From: Clostridiales bacterium
GTDB taxonomy: Bacteria > Bacillota > Clostridia > Christensenellales > Borkfalkiaceae
NCBI GenBank assembly: GCA_015069605.1
Contig: SVII01000003.1
Span: 1 to 64,000, forward strand
Length of the DNA: 64,000 bases
Reading direction: 5' to 3'
Part shown: piece by piece, positions 35,023 to 44,637 of the stretch
Layout of the letters: every line of letters starts with the position of its first letter
How positions within the stretch are numbered: the first letter of the stretch is position 1
The notes under the pieces: generated by a model
The model's database searches: none
What the model was told of the DNA's origin: nothing
Seen by the model: the letters and a program-made list of their open reading frames with translations, nothing else
Program-made: the position numbers and the translations under genes

Positions 35023-35471
35023 TGTTAATTCCCAAGAGAGTAAAAAGACGTAGACAGCATCGCGGTACGATGAAAGGTAAGGCTACGAAGGGTAACGTAA
35101 TCGCATACGGCGAATACGGCCTTGTATCCGAAGAACTTGGCTGGATCAAATCCAACCAAATCGAAGCAGCGCGTATCGCAATGACGAGATTCATTAAGCG
35201 TGGCGGTAAAGTATGGATCGACATCTTCCCCCACAAACCTATTACGAAGAAACCCGCTGAAACGCGTATGGGTTCTGGTAAAGGTTCGGTAGAATACTGG
35301 GTAGCAGTTGTTAAACCCGGCCGTGTAATGTTCGAAATGGCAGGCGTAAGCGAAGAAGTAGCAAGAGAAGCTATGCGTCTTGCAGCGCACAAGCTCCCTG
35401 TAAAGTGCAAGTTTGTTAAGAAAGAAGTCGTAGCGGCTGAACCCGAAACGGCAGAAGGCGGTGAACAATAA
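35022..35471 (+). CDS. rplP: 50S ribosomal protein L16
   Basis: 149 residues. [15 protein letters not shown] start, [24 protein letters not shown] and [18 protein letters not shown] motifs. L16 shapes the A-site side of the 50S. A short acidic tail ([10 protein letters not shown]) extends beyond the usual 135-145 residues. Coupled to rpmC by a one-base overlap. Confidence 0.98.
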   Translation: MLIPKRVKRRRQHRGTMKGKATKGNVIAYGEYGLVSEELGWIKSNQIEAARIAMTRFIKRGGKVWIDIFPHKPITKKPAETRMGSGKGSVEYWVAVVKPGRVMFEMAGVSEEVAREAMRLAAHKLPVKCKFVKKEVVAAEPETAEGGEQ

Positions 35472-35665
35472 TGAAAGCGAAAGAAGTTAAAGAAATGACG
35501 AGCGAAGAACTTGTTGCAAAGCTCGCTGAATTGAAGAGCGAACTGTTCAACCTTCGCTTCCGTTTGGCGTCCGGTCAGCTTGAAAATCCCGTTTCCATCA
35601 GAACCTGCAAGAGAGATATCGCTCGTGTAAACACGGAAATCCGTGCGAGAGAGCTCAAGGCGTAA
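35471..35665 (+). CDS. rpmC: 50S ribosomal protein L29
   Basis: 64 residues, two-helix protein: [25 protein letters not shown] and [21 protein letters not shown]. Normal length. Lies at the tunnel exit beside L23. Confidence 0.97.
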   Translation: MKAKEVKEMTSEELVAKLAELKSELFNLRFRLASGQLENPVSIRTCKRDIARVNTEIRARELKA

Positions 35666-35682
35666 ATCGGAGGACAAGAATC

Positions 35683-35937
35683 ATGGAAAGAAATTTGAGA
35701 AAAGAAAGAGTCGGTCTTGTTGTATCCGATAAGATGGATAAGACTGTCGTTGTGGAAATCACCGACAAGAGCAAGCACCCGCTTTATAAGAAGACCATTA
35801 CGAAAACCAAGCGTCTTAAGGCGCATGACGAAGCAAATGAATGCGGCGTAGGCGACAAAGTAAGAATCGTCGAGACGAGAAAGCTCAGCAAGGACAAGAA
35901 CTGGAGAGTTGCTGAAATCGTCGAAAAAGCTAAGTAA
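35683..35937 (+). CDS. rpsQ: 30S ribosomal protein S17
   Basis: 84 residues, OB fold: [40 protein letters not shown] and [23 protein letters not shown]. Normal length for Gram-positives. GGAGGA ribosome site. Confidence 0.98.
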   Translation: MERNLRKERVGLVVSDKMDKTVVVEITDKSKHPLYKKTITKTKRLKAHDEANECGVGDKVRIVETRKLSKDKNWRVAEIVEKAK

Positions 35938-35958
35938 TTATAAGGAGAGTTAAAAGTT

Positions 35959-36327
35959 ATGATACAACCTCAATCGAGGCTCAAAGCAGCTGATAACAGC
36001 GGTGCAAAAGAGCTTATGTGTATTAGAGTATTAGGCGGCTCCTTCCGTAAGACAGGCAACATCGGCGACGTAATCGTAGCGTCCGTAAAGACGGCTACGC
36101 CCGGCGGCGCGGTTAAAAAAGGCGACGTTGTAAAGGCAGTCATCGTAAGAAGCGCAAAAGGCATTAGAAGAGCAGACGGTACGTTCGTTAGATTTGATGA
36201 CAACGCAGCCGTAATTATCGATGCTCAGAAACAACCTAAAGGTACCCGTATCTTTGGGCCGATCGCGAGAGAATTGAGAGATAAGGACTACATGAAGATT
36301 ATCTCCCTTGCTCCCGAAGTACTGTAA
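35959..36327 (+). CDS. rplN: 50S ribosomal protein L14
   Basis: 122 residues, exact family length. [27 protein letters not shown] start and [14 protein letters not shown]-type C-terminus (here [15 protein letters not shown]). It contacts the 30S as bridge B5/B8 and is the binding site of RsfS. Confidence 0.98.
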   Translation: MIQPQSRLKAADNSGAKELMCIRVLGGSFRKTGNIGDVIVASVKTATPGGAVKKGDVVKAVIVRSAKGIRRADGTFVRFDDNAAVIIDAQKQPKGTRIFGPIARELRDKDYMKIISLAPEVL

Positions 36328-36347
36328 TTGTAGAGGAGGATGAAACA

Positions 36348-36761
36348 ATGAACGTAAAAGTAAATGATAACGTACTTGTAATTGCCGGTAAAGATAAAGG
36401 CGTACAGGGAAAAGTCCTTGCCACCTCCCCCAAAGCAAATACGGTAATCGTAGAAGGCGTAAACATTCAGAAAAAGCACCGTAAGGCTAGAAGAGCAAAC
36501 GAACAAAGCACGATCGAATCGAATCCCGGTCCCATCGACGCTTCCAACGTTATGGTAGTTTGCCCTACCTGCGGTAAAGCAACGAGAGTGCATCACGCTG
36601 AGGTGGACGGCAAAAAAGTTCGCGTATGTAAGTGCGGTGGCGTGCTTGATAAGGCATATGCGAAGAAAGCTAGCAAAGTAGCAGCGGCAGCAGAAGAAGC
36701 TCCCAAGAAGAGAACGAGAAAGCGCGCAGCGAAAGCAACCGAAACCACGGAAAACAACTAA
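36348..36761 (+). CDS. rplX: 50S ribosomal protein L24 with long C-terminal tail
   Basis: 137 residues against the usual 100-108. The KOW part (VIAGKDKGVQGKVLA) and the zinc-ribbon-like half (VCPTCGKATRV.. VRVCKCGG; C72, C75, C94, C96) are normal. Residues about 103-137 form an extra Ala/Lys/Arg/Glu-rich tail with KKRTRKRAAKA. L24 initiates 50S assembly; the tail may add rRNA contacts. Confidence 0.97.
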   Translation: MNVKVNDNVLVIAGKDKGVQGKVLATSPKANTVIVEGVNIQKKHRKARRANEQSTIESNPGPIDASNVMVVCPTCGKATRVHHAEVDGKKVRVCKCGGVLDKAYAKKASKVAAAAEEAPKKRTRKRAAKATETTENN

Positions 36762-36775
36762 CGAGGTAAGATAAG

Positions 36776-37333
36776 ATGGCAGAAAAAGTATATAAAAGCA
36801 GAGTAAAAGAAAAGTACGACAAAGAAGTAGTACCTTATCTTATGAATAAATTCGGTTATAAGACCGTTATGCAATGCCCTAGACTCGTTAAGATTGTTAT
36901 CAACACGGGTCTCGGCGACATCAAAGACAACGCGAAATCCATTCAAATGACGCAGAACGAAATCAAATTGATTTCCGGTCAGCAGCCTATTTTGACGAAG
37001 GCGAAGAAATCCGTTGCAAACTTCAAAGTAAGAGAAGGTCAAACGGTTGGTATTAAAGTAACCCTTCGTGGCGACAGAATGTACGATTTCTATGACAAGT
37101 TCGTATCCATCGCACTTCCCCGTCTTCGTGACTTTAGAGGTGTATCGGATAAGGCGTTTGACGGTCGTGGCAACTACTCGGTAGGTTTGAAGGAACAATT
37201 GATCTTCCCCGAAATCACGTATGATCAGGTAGAAAAGATCAGAGGTATGGACGTAGCAATCGTCACCACCGCAAACACCGACGAAGAGGCAAGAGAGCTT
37301 TTGAGAGCGCTCGGTATGCCTTTCAAGAAGTAA
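36776..37333 (+). CDS. rplE: 50S ribosomal protein L5
   Basis: 185 residues, about 179 being usual. [53 protein letters not shown] and [13 protein letters not shown]-type motif (here [11 protein letters not shown]). It binds 5S rRNA and contacts S13 and P-site tRNA. Confidence 0.98.
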   Translation: MAEKVYKSRVKEKYDKEVVPYLMNKFGYKTVMQCPRLVKIVINTGLGDIKDNAKSIQMTQNEIKLISGQQPILTKAKKSVANFKVREGQTVGIKVTLRGDRMYDFYDKFVSIALPRLRDFRGVSDKAFDGRGNYSVGLKEQLIFPEITYDQVEKIRGMDVAIVTTANTDEEARELLRALGMPFKK

Positions 37334-37345
37334 GGAGAAACGAAC

Positions 37346-37531
37346 ATGGCAAAGAAGTCAATGATAAATAAACAGCAAAAGACGCCTAAGTTCTCTACGA
37401 GAGCTTATACGAGATGCAGCATCTGCGGAAGACCTCACGCGGTTTTGAGAAAGTACGGTGTATGCCGTATTTGCTTCCGTAATCTTGCGTACAAGGGAGA
37501 AATTCCCGGCGTTAAGAAGTCGAGCTGGTAA
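37346..37531 (+). CDS. rpsN: 30S ribosomal protein S14, zinc type
   Basis: 61 residues, the short zinc-binding (C+) form, with C24-x2-C27 (CSICGRP) and C40-x2-C43 (CRICFR). Ends [15 protein letters not shown]. Gram-positive bacteria often also keep a zinc-free paralogue elsewhere; none is seen here. Confidence 0.98.
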   Translation: MAKKSMINKQQKTPKFSTRAYTRCSICGRPHAVLRKYGVCRICFRNLAYKGEIPGVKKSSW

Positions 37532-37546
37532 TAGGAGGTAAGAAAA

Positions 37547-37936
37547 ATGACAGATCCTATCGCAGATATGCTTACAAGAATCAGAAACGCGATTACGGCA
37601 AAGAAGGAAAGCGTGGAAATCCCCGCATCCAACGAAAAGAAAGCCATTGCAGAAATTTTGCTTAACGAAGGTTGGGTAAAAGACGTTAAGATCGTTGAAG
37701 ACGGTTACAACGGCAAGATCGCAATCACGCTTAAATACAATGACAAGAAATCGGTTATCAGCGGTTTGCAGAGAGTATCCAAGCCTGGCTTGCGTACGTA
37801 TGCAGGCGTAGCTGATATGCCCAGAGTCCTTGGTGGTTTCGGTACGGTTATCCTTTCCACCAACAAGGGTATCATGACGGGTAAGAAGGCGAAAGCTGCT
37901 AACGTAGGCGGCGAAGTCCTCTGCTACGTTTGGTAA
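37547..37936 (+). CDS. rpsH: 30S ribosomal protein S8
   Basis: 129 residues. [28 protein letters not shown] start and the C-terminal [34 protein letters not shown]8 nucleates the 30S platform and represses the spc operon in E. coli. Confidence 0.98.
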   Translation: MTDPIADMLTRIRNAITAKKESVEIPASNEKKAIAEILLNEGWVKDVKIVEDGYNGKIAITLKYNDKKSVISGLQRVSKPGLRTYAGVADMPRVLGGFGTVILSTNKGIMTGKKAKAANVGGEVLCYVW

Positions 37937-37953
37937 TATAGGAGGTGCAAGCA

Positions 37954-38517
37954 ATGTCTAAGAATGAGAAGAAAGCAGTATCGAGAATCGGTAAAATGCC
38001 CATTGCGCTTCCCGCAGGTGTAGAAGTTAAATTCGAAAACAGCGTAGTAACGGTAAAGGGCCCCAAAGGCACGTTGACGAGAGAAATCGTTGGCAATATC
38101 GGCGTTGAAGTAGAAGGCACTAACCTTGTTGTGAAGGCTTTGGACGACGAAGCTGCAACGAAGGCGAAGCATGGTCTTTACAGAGCACTTTTGAACGGCA
38201 TGGTTACGGGTGTAACGGCAGGTTTCGAAAAGTTGCTTGAAGTAAAAGGTGTAGGTTGGAAAGTTGCGGTTCAGGGCAACAAACTTGTCATGAACGTAGG
38301 TTTCTCGCATCCCGTAGAATTTGTTGAACCCGCAGGCATCAAGTTTGAATGTCCTACGCAGACGGAAATTAAAGTTTCCGGTATCAGCAAAGAACAGGTC
38401 GGTCAGGTGGCAGCTAACATCAGAGCGGTCAGAGAACCCGAACCTTATCACGGATACGGTATTCGTTATAAAGGCGAAAACATCGAACGTAAAGAATCCG
38501 ATAAAGGTAAGAAATAA
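37954..38517 (+). CDS. rplF: 50S ribosomal protein L6
   Basis: 187 residues. MSKNEKKAVSRIGKMPIALPAGVEV start; two repeated domains; the signature PEPYHGYGIRYKGE near the C-terminus. ATG at 37954 is 7 nt from GGAGGT; the GTG at 37945 overlaps the ribosome site and was rejected. Confidence 0.98.
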   Translation: MSKNEKKAVSRIGKMPIALPAGVEVKFENSVVTVKGPKGTLTREIVGNIGVEVEGTNLVVKALDDEAATKAKHGLYRALLNGMVTGVTAGFEKLLEVKGVGWKVAVQGNKLVMNVGFSHPVEFVEPAGIKFECPTQTEIKVSGISKEQVGQVAANIRAVREPEPYHGYGIRYKGENIERKESDKGKK

Positions 38518-38530
38518 GGAGCGTTAAAGT

Positions 38531-38914
38531 ATGATTACTAAAATTGATAAAAATGCAGTCAGACAGAGACGCCATGCGCGTGTTAGAAAGACGGTCACCG
38601 GAACGGCTGAAACGCCCCGTATGAACGTATATAGAAGTCTCAATCACATCTACGTACAAATTATCGACGATAGAAAGGGTGATGCAAAGGGAGGCGTTAC
38701 GCTTGCCGCTGCATCCACGATGGACAAAGCAGTAAAAGAAAAGATTGCTGGTATGAGCAAGACGGACGCTGCTAAGGTTGTCGGTGCAGTAGCTGCTGAA
38801 AGAGCAATGGCGAAAGGCGTTGAAGCAGTAGTATTCGACAGAGGCGGTTATCTTTACACGGGACGTGTAAAGGCAGTCGCAGACGGCGCGAGAGAAGCCG
38901 GACTTAAATTCTAA
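38531..38914 (+). CDS. rplR: 50S ribosomal protein L18
   Basis: 127 residues. [37 protein letters not shown] and [28 protein letters not shown], the standard 5S rRNA-binding protein. Normal length. Confidence 0.98.
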   Translation: MITKIDKNAVRQRRHARVRKTVTGTAETPRMNVYRSLNHIYVQIIDDRKGDAKGGVTLAAASTMDKAVKEKIAGMSKTDAAKVVGAVAAERAMAKGVEAVVFDRGGYLYTGRVKAVADGAREAGLKF

Positions 38915-38926
38915 GGAGTGGGTACA

Positions 38927-39454
38927 ATGGCAGACGAAAAAAGAGAAAGAAGACCTCAAAGAAGACAGGCCGAAGACGACGGACTTATTAAAAAGCTCAT
39001 CGAAGTAAACCGTGTAACGAAGGTTGTTAAGGGTGGTAAGAACATGCGTTTCGCAGCTCTTGTTATCGTTGGCGACGGCAACGGCAAGATCGGTGTTGGC
39101 ACAGGTAAAGCAAAAGAAGTTCCCGAAGCAATCGAAAAGGCAACTTTGAGAGCGAAAAAGAATATGGTTTCCGTGTCTATTGTAGACAACACCATTCCTC
39201 ACCAGGTAGTAGGTCGTTTCGGCCGCGGTGCAGTTTTGATGATGCCCGCATCCGAAGGTACCGGTGTTATCGCGGGCGGTCCCGTTCGTGCGGTAATGGA
39301 AGCAGTTGGTATTAAGAACATCAGAACGAAATCTCACGGCAGCCAAAACCCCGGCAACTGCGTAAAAGCAGCTATCGAAGGTTTGAAAGAGTTGAAATCT
39401 GTTGAACAGGTTGCAGCGCTTCGCGGCAAGACCGTTGAAGAAATTTTGAGCTGA
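38927..39454 (+). CDS. rpsE: 30S ribosomal protein S5
   Basis: 175 residues. The dsRBD-like N-half ([35 protein letters not shown]) and the C-half with [29 protein letters not shown] are full. S5 controls decoding fidelity. ATG at 38927 lies 8 nt from AAGGAG; the upstream GTG overlaps that site. Confidence 0.98.
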   Translation: MADEKRERRPQRRQAEDDGLIKKLIEVNRVTKVVKGGKNMRFAALVIVGDGNGKIGVGTGKAKEVPEAIEKATLRAKKNMVSVSIVDNTIPHQVVGRFGRGAVLMMPASEGTGVIAGGPVRAVMEAVGIKNIRTKSHGSQNPGNCVKAAIEGLKELKSVEQVAALRGKTVEEILS

Positions 39455-39473
39455 GGAAACGGAGGATAAAGAC

Positions 39474-39653
39474 ATGGCAAAAATCAGAGTAACGCTTGTA
39501 AAGAGCACGATCGGTCAAGTTGCATCGGTAAAAGGTACCGTTGCTGCGCTCGGTCTTAAGAAAATCCGTTCTTCCAAAGAACTTGAAGATACCCCCGCAA
39601 TTCAGGGTATGATCACGAAGGTTAAGCACCTCGTCAAAGTAGAAAACATCTAA
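39474..39653 (+). CDS. rpmD: 50S ribosomal protein L30
   Basis: 59 residues: [34 protein letters not shown], typical short bacterial L30 ending KHLVKVENI. Preceded by CGGAGGA about 8 nt upstream. It sits in its usual place between rpsE and rplO. Confidence 0.97.
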   Translation: MAKIRVTLVKSTIGQVASVKGTVAALGLKKIRSSKELEDTPAIQGMITKVKHLVKVENI

Positions 39654-39664
39654 GGAGATTTATT

Positions 39665-40108
39665 ATGAGAATAGATACTCTTAAACCCGCAGAAGGCGCA
39701 ACCAAAGCACCTAAGAGACTTGGTCGCGGTATTGGTTCTGGCCTGGGTAAGACGTCCGGTAAAGGACACAAAGGTCAGTGGGCGCGTTCCGGCGGCGGTG
39801 TACGTCCCGGCTTCGAAGGCGGTCAGATGCCTATCGCGCGTCGTGTACCTAAGAGAGGTTTCAACCATAACAACAAGAAAGTGTATGTTATCGTTAACCT
39901 TGAAAACTTGAACAACGTTCCCGAAGGTACGGTTGTAGATTATGATTACGTACTTGCAAACGGGCTTGCGAAAGACGTTAAGAACAACAGCGGTTTGAAA
40001 GTGTTGGGCAGCGGCGAATTGAACGTTTCCCTCACGGTAAAAGCAGCTAAGTTCTCGGCAACGGCTAAAGCAGCTATCGAAGCAAAGGGCACGGCGGAGA
40101 CCCTCTAA
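39665..40108 (+). CDS. rplO: 50S ribosomal protein L15
   Basis: 147 residues. Basic Gly-rich N-terminus with [22 protein letters not shown] and [21 protein letters not shown], then the globular C-half. Late 50S assembly protein. Followed by a 124-nt leader in front of secY. Confidence 0.98.
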   Translation: MRIDTLKPAEGATKAPKRLGRGIGSGLGKTSGKGHKGQWARSGGGVRPGFEGGQMPIARRVPKRGFNHNNKKVYVIVNLENLNNVPEGTVVDYDYVLANGLAKDVKNNSGLKVLGSGELNVSLTVKAAKFSATAKAAIEAKGTAETL

Positions 40109-40125
40109 CAGACGAAACGGTAAAC

Positions 40126-40155
40126 ACGGAAAGCTGTCTTTGGATGGTTTTCCGT
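40126..40155 (+). promoter_or_regulatory. hairpin in rplO-secY gap
   Basis: ACGGAAA pairs with TTTCCGT across a 16-nt loop in the 124-nt gap. A second possible pairing (GCGTT with AACGC) brackets 40161-40207. No promoter is evident, so this may tune expression of secY relative to the r-protein genes. Confidence 0.35.
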
Positions 40156-40232
40156 AGTTTGCGTTATTTCTCCTCCGCGCGCAGATCGCTTAAAAAAGCG
40201 AAAACGCAATCATAAACCATTAGGAGAATAAA

Positions 40233-41537
40233 ATGTTAACAACACTTATCAATGCTTTTAAGAATAAGGACATCAGAGTCAAAGTATATAAAATGCTTTT
40301 GTTGCTCTTGGTGTTCCGTATCGGCTGTTTCATTCCGGTTCCCGGTTTGATCAGATCCACTTTTGAAACAGCGATTACCGGCAACGATTTCCTTACGTTG
40401 ATGAGCAGCATCACCGGTGGTGCATTGGCGCAGGGTACGTTGTTTGCTTTGGGTATCGGTCCTTACATCAACGCTTCGATTATCATGCAGCTTCTTTGTG
40501 TAGGTATTCCCGCGTTGGAAAGATTGTCTAAGTTGGGCGAAGAAGGCCGTAAGAAGATTTCGCAGTACACAAGATATGCGACGATCCTTCTTGCTGTTAT
40601 TCAGTCCGTTGGTATTATCGTAAGTTTCGGTCAAAGTCAGAATGCAATCCAACTTTCTTTGTTTGGTAACTCTGCGTTCTTGGCTGGTTTGTTTATGACT
40701 ATCGTTTACACGGCAGGTGCATTTATTGTAATGTGGTTGGGTGAAAGAATCACTGAACACGGTGTAGGCAACGGTCAATCCATGATCATTTTCACGGGTA
40801 TTCTTGCTACGGCAGGCAATGCTATCGTTGCAAAATTTGGTCAAATTTCTACGGATACGGGTGCTATCTGGGAACTTATTGCGTTTGTACTTGTTACCGC
40901 AGTTATCTTCTTTGCAATCGTTTACGTAGACCTTTCTGAGAGAAAAGTACCTGTACAGTATGCTAAGCAGGTAAGAGGCAGAAAGATGTATGGCGGTCAG
41001 TCCTCGTCGATTCCCATCAGAATCAGCGGTGGCGGCGTAATGCCCCTCATCTTCTCGTTCTCGATTCTCAGCTTCCCTCAGATGTTGTCGAGTATGTTCT
41101 GGCCTGGTTCCGCGTTTGATACGTGGTGGACGAAGTGGATGTCCGCATCCGCTGCGGGTTGGGGCGCAGTAGTATATGCGCTGGTATTGTGTATTTTGAT
41201 CTTTGCATTCTCGTTCTTCTATGCGCAGATGCAGTTCAATCCTGACGATATCGCAAGAAACATTCAGCAGAACGGTGGTTTCATCAACCACATTCGTCCC
41301 GGTAAAGCAACGGCTGCATATCTTAAAAAGATTTCCAACCGTATCACTTTATTCGGTGCAATCTACCTTTCTTTGGTAGCGTTCGTTCCTTCCGTTGCAT
41401 TCGCGTGGGCTTCGCTTGACCTTGTCAACGTATTCTCTACGACGGGTATTTTGATTATCGTATCCGTTGCAATGGAATTTGAAAAGCAGCTTCAAGCGCA
41501 GATGATGATGAAAACCCATAAGGGTTTCTTGAAGTAA
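40233..41537 (+). CDS. secY: preprotein translocase subunit SecY
   Basis: 434 residues, ten predicted transmembrane helices forming the protein-conducting channel with SecE and SecG. Recognisable stretches are FRIGCFIPVPG in TM1, GIGPYINASIIMQLL (plug/TM2b region), GERITEHGVGNGQSMIIF and the cytosolic loops GGQSSSIPIRISGGGVMPLIFS. Full length. AGGAGA ribosome site. Confidence 0.98.
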   Translation: MLTTLINAFKNKDIRVKVYKMLLLLLVFRIGCFIPVPGLIRSTFETAITGNDFLTLMSSITGGALAQGTLFALGIGPYINASIIMQLLCVGIPALERLSKLGEEGRKKISQYTRYATILLAVIQSVGIIVSFGQSQNAIQLSLFGNSAFLAGLFMTIVYTAGAFIVMWLGERITEHGVGNGQSMIIFTGILATAGNAIVAKFGQISTDTGAIWELIAFVLVTAVIFFAIVYVDLSERKVPVQYAKQVRGRKMYGGQSSSIPIRISGGGVMPLIFSFSILSFPQMLSSMFWPGSAFDTWWTKWMSASAAGWGAVVYALVLCILIFAFSFFYAQMQFNPDDIARNIQQNGGFINHIRPGKATAAYLKKISNRITLFGAIYLSLVAFVPSVAFAWASLDLVNVFSTTGILIIVSVAMEFEKQLQAQMMMKTHKGFLK

Positions 41538-41632
41538 GAACATAGACTTCCGCGCTTCGCAAGAAGCGGAGCGTGGAAGTTTTTGAACGCAAAGCAGTCG
41601 ACGTATTCATTCATAATATAGGAGTGAGTTTT

Positions 41633-42262
41633 ATGAATATTATTTTACTCGGTGCTCCCGGAGCGGGAAAAGGTACACAAGCAACAAAGATTGCGGAAGG
41701 GTATCAATTGCCGCATATTTCTACGGGCGATATCTTTAGAGAACATATGAAGAATCAAACACCAATCGGCGTGCTTGCGAAATCGTATATCGACAAAGGA
41801 CAGCTGGTGCCTGATGAGGTCACCTGCGAAATCGTGGAAGAACGTATTCACCGCGAAGATTGCAAAAACGGATATATGTTGGACGGATTTCCTCGTACTA
41901 TTCCGCAAGCAGAAGCATTGAATAAAATGTCGAAAGTAGATTTGGTAATCAATATCGAAGTAGATTTCAATCTTTTGATGGAACGTTTGTGCGGTAGACG
42001 CGTATGTAAAGATTGCCGTGAAAGTTATCATATTTCTCGACTCAACGGTGAAACGAAGTGCGCGCGCTGCGGTGGCGAGTTGTATCAAAGAAAGGATGAC
42101 AATCCCGAAACGGTCAAGAGTCGGTTGGCTGTATATCAAGTAGAAACAGCACCTTTGATTGAATATTACGAAAAACGCGGTTTGCTCTTCAACGTCGTTG
42201 GAAACACGACGCCCGAAGACGTATACGCTGAAGTGTCGAAAAAGCTCGACACAATGAAATAA
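41633..42262 (+). CDS. adk: adenylate kinase, zinc-LID type
   Basis: 209 residues, converting ATP and AMP to two ADP. P-loop GAPGAGKGTQ near the N-terminus, STGDIFREH, DGFPRTIPQAEAL, and a LID with CKDC...CARC giving a four-Cys zinc site as in Gram-positive enzymes. ATG at 41633 is preceded by AGGAG; the upstream 20 in-frame residues have no ribosome site. Confidence 0.97.
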   Translation: MNIILLGAPGAGKGTQATKIAEGYQLPHISTGDIFREHMKNQTPIGVLAKSYIDKGQLVPDEVTCEIVEERIHREDCKNGYMLDGFPRTIPQAEALNKMSKVDLVINIEVDFNLLMERLCGRRVCKDCRESYHISRLNGETKCARCGGELYQRKDDNPETVKSRLAVYQVETAPLIEYYEKRGLLFNVVGNTTPEDVYAEVSKKLDTMK

Positions 42263-42265
42263 AGT

Positions 42266-43009
42266 ATGATTCACGTAAAAAGCGAAAAAGAAATAGAAAA
42301 GATCCGCGAATCTTGTAGGATCGTCCGCGATACGCTTCATTTCGTAGAGAAGAAAATTCATGCGGGAATGACGACGAAAGAGTTGGACGTTTTGATCGAA
42401 CGATATATCCGTTCGGAAGGCGCGAATCCTTCTTGTTTGGGCTATGGCGGTTTTCCCGCGTCGGCTTGCATCTCCGTTAATGAAATGGTAGTGCATGGGA
42501 TTCCCGACGATCGGATACTCCGTGAAGGCGATATTGTCAGCGTTGACATCGTAGCCGACAAAAACGGATATTTTGGCGATGCTTGCAGAACGTTTTGCAT
42601 CGGTGAAGTAAAACCCGAGCTGAAACAACTTGTTAAAGTTACCGAAGAATGTTTCTTCAAAGCGGTGGAAGGTTTAAAAGCGGGCAGTACGCTTGGCGAT
42701 ATCGGTTTCAAAGTGCAACAGCACGCGGAATCACATGGCTATGGCGTTATTCGTTCGTACACTGGCCACGGCATCGGAAAAGAAATGCACGAAGATCCTG
42801 AAGTTCATAATTACGGAAAAGCGGGAACGGGAACGCGATTGAGAGCGGGAACAGTGTTGTGCATCGAGCCGATGATCTCGCAAGGCGATTGGCGTGTGCG
42901 CTTGTTGCCTGATGGCTGGGGCGCGGTGACGGTAGATAATAAACCTGCGGCGCATTATGAAAACACTTTGGTGGTGCGCGAGGACGGTGTTGAAATTCTT
43001 ACCTTGTAA
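42266..43009 (+). CDS. map: methionine aminopeptidase type I
   Basis: 247 residues removing initiator Met. Metal ligands are seen in SVDIVADKNGYFGDACRTF (two Asp), GHGIGKEMHEDP (His), IEPMI (Glu) and the C-terminal HYENTLVV (Glu). It begins 3 nt after adk without a clear ribosome site, so it depends on translational coupling. Confidence 0.97.
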   Translation: MIHVKSEKEIEKIRESCRIVRDTLHFVEKKIHAGMTTKELDVLIERYIRSEGANPSCLGYGGFPASACISVNEMVVHGIPDDRILREGDIVSVDIVADKNGYFGDACRTFCIGEVKPELKQLVKVTEECFFKAVEGLKAGSTLGDIGFKVQQHAESHGYGVIRSYTGHGIGKEMHEDPEVHNYGKAGTGTRLRAGTVLCIEPMISQGDWRVRLLPDGWGAVTVDNKPAAHYENTLVVREDGVEILTL

Positions 43010-43095
43010 GAAAGCAACGCGAACAAAAAGTGAATGCGGCAAAGCGAGGGAAACCAAGCGAAGCCGACGGATAAAAAAATTCGGAGGAAATTTCT

Positions 43096-43317
43096 GTGTC
43101 CAAAGACGACGTAATCGAAGCGGAAGGCAAAGTAATCGAAGCGTTGCCGAATGCAACCTTCAAGGTACAGCTTTCTAATGGTCACATTATCACGGCGTAT
43201 ATTTCCGGTAAGCTCAGAATGAACTATATCAGAATCATTGAGGGCGATACGGTTAAGTTGGAAATGAGCCCGTACGATTTGACGAAAGGCAGAATCACGT
43301 GGCGTAGCAAGTCGTAA
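43096..43317 (+). CDS. infA: translation initiation factor IF-1
   Basis: 73 residues, OB fold: [25 protein letters not shown] and [24 protein letters not shown]. Starts at GTG (43096), 7 nt after CGGAGGAAA. The 86-nt gap after map lacks the KOW-domain gene found here in some Gram-positives. Confidence 0.97.
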   Translation: MSKDDVIEAEGKVIEALPNATFKVQLSNGHIITAYISGKLRMNYIRIIEGDTVKLEMSPYDLTKGRITWRSKS

Positions 43318-43359
43318 TTGAGCGACGTAAAAGAGTTTAAATAACAAGGAGAAAATACA

Positions 43360-43476
43360 ATGAAAGTTAGACCTTCTGTAAAACCTATGTGCGATAAGTG
43401 CAAAGTTATTAAAAGAAACGGCAGAGTAATGGTAATTTGCTCGAAGAGTAAGAGTCATAAACAAAGACAAGGCTAA
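43360..43476 (+). CDS. rpmJ: 50S ribosomal protein L36, zinc type
   Basis: 38 residues: [35 protein letters not shown] with the C-x2-C...C...H zinc ligands intact. AAGGAG upstream. Last gene before the internal promoter for rpsM. Confidence 0.97.
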   Translation: MKVRPSVKPMCDKCKVIKRNGRVMVICSKSKSHKQRQG

Positions 43477-43496
43477 AAAAAAGTATGTAAAAACGC

Positions 43497-43526
43497 TTGA
43501 CAACCCTTGACAAGATATGGTAAAAT
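43497..43526 (+). promoter_or_regulatory. promoter of rpsM-rpsK-rpsD-rpoA-rplQ
   Basis: TTGACA (43497-43502), 18 nt, TAAAAT (43521-43526), directly after rpmJ. A second TTGACA at 43507-43512 has no properly spaced -10 box. Confidence 0.75.
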
Positions 43527-43826
43527 ATTACTATGCGGTAGTTTGGGGGATGTCGTGTTTTAGCGGCTTTGTCCTCAAAAATAATATGTCAATTAAGCTG
43601 AATTTCCGTAATTTTACGGAAACTCAGTTTTGTTGCGTTTAAGAATCGACGTCTTTTGGAAGGACAAGCGAGGCGACTCGGTAAAAAATTCGAAAAGGCG
43701 AACGAAAAACGCGAAAATAATACAATACGTTATACGAGGCATTTTCCACTGCCGAAGATAACGCATTCGTTGGCGATATATAAAAAAATAAAAAAAAGAA
43801 GAAAATTAAACGGAGGATAGAAATCA
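43527..43826 (+). promoter_or_regulatory. 300-nt leader of alpha operon with attenuator-like hairpin
   Basis: No gene is present. A strong stem CTGAATTTCCGT (43598-43609) with ACGGAAACTCAG (43615-43626), one A-C mismatch and a 5-nt loop, is followed by TTTTGTTG, so it has terminator form inside the transcribed leader. Upstream, GGGGGA and TCCTC (about 43545-43575) may form a competing helix. This suggests attenuation, perhaps controlled by S4 (rpsD is in this operon). Confidence 0.5.
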
Positions 43827-44195
43827 ATGGCACGTATTGCCGGTGTAGATTTACCCAGAGAAAAAAGAGTTGAAATCGGTCTTACCTATATCTATGGTAT
43901 CGGTTTGACGACTTCCAAAAAGATTCTCACGGAAACCGGAATCAATCCCGATACGAGAGTAAAAGATCTCGACGAGAATGACGTTTCCAAACTTAGAGAA
44001 TATATCGATCACAATTTGAGAGTAGAAGGTGAACTTCGTAGTGAAGTATCCCTTAACATTAAGCGCCTTATGGAAATCGGCTGCTACAGAGGCATCCGTC
44101 ACAGAAAGGGCTTGCCTGTACGCGGTCAGAGCACGAAGAGAAACGCACGTACGCGTAAAGGTCCTGCACGCGCAATTGCAGGTAAGAAGAAATAA
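43827..44195 (+). CDS. rpsM: 30S ribosomal protein S13
   Basis: 122 residues. [26 protein letters not shown] start and [23 protein letters not shown]-terminus, which touches the P-site tRNA. CGGAGGA ribosome site. Confidence 0.98.
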   Translation: MARIAGVDLPREKRVEIGLTYIYGIGLTTSKKILTETGINPDTRVKDLDENDVSKLREYIDHNLRVEGELRSEVSLNIKRLMEIGCYRGIRHRKGLPVRGQSTKRNARTRKGPARAIAGKKK

Positions 44196-44217
44196 TTCGA
44201 GGAGGCGATAAAATAAA

Positions 44218-44616
44218 ATGGCAGAAGTAAAAAAGAAAGTCGCTTCTCGTAAGCGTAAAGAGATTAAGAAAATCGACAAAGGTCAAGTTCACATTCAGTC
44301 CACGTTCAACAACACGATCGTAACGGTAACGGATATGAACGGTAACGCGATCGCTCAGTCCAGCGCAGGCGCGCTTGGCTACAAGGGCAGCAGAAAGGGC
44401 ACGCCGTTTGCAGCACAGATGGCAGCGGAAACAGCAGCAAAAGTGGGCAAAGAACACGGTCTTCGCAGTGTTGAAGTGTACGTGAAGGGGCCCGGTGCAG
44501 GTAGAGAATCCGCAATCCGTGCGCTTTCCACTTGCGAATTGGAAATCACGTTGATTTCCGACGTATCCCCCATCCCCCACAACGGTTGCAGACCCCCGAA
44601 GCGTCGTAGAGTTTAA
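44218..44616 (+). CDS. rpsK: 30S ribosomal protein S11
   Basis: 132 residues. [30 protein letters not shown] and the C-terminal [20 protein letters not shown]. Platform protein near the E site and Shine-Dalgarno helix. Normal length. Confidence 0.98.
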   Translation: MAEVKKKVASRKRKEIKKIDKGQVHIQSTFNNTIVTVTDMNGNAIAQSSAGALGYKGSRKGTPFAAQMAAETAAKVGKEHGLRSVEVYVKGPGAGRESAIRALSTCELEITLISDVSPIPHNGCRPPKRRRV

Positions 44617-44637
44617 TCAGGAGGCAATTAGAAAGTT

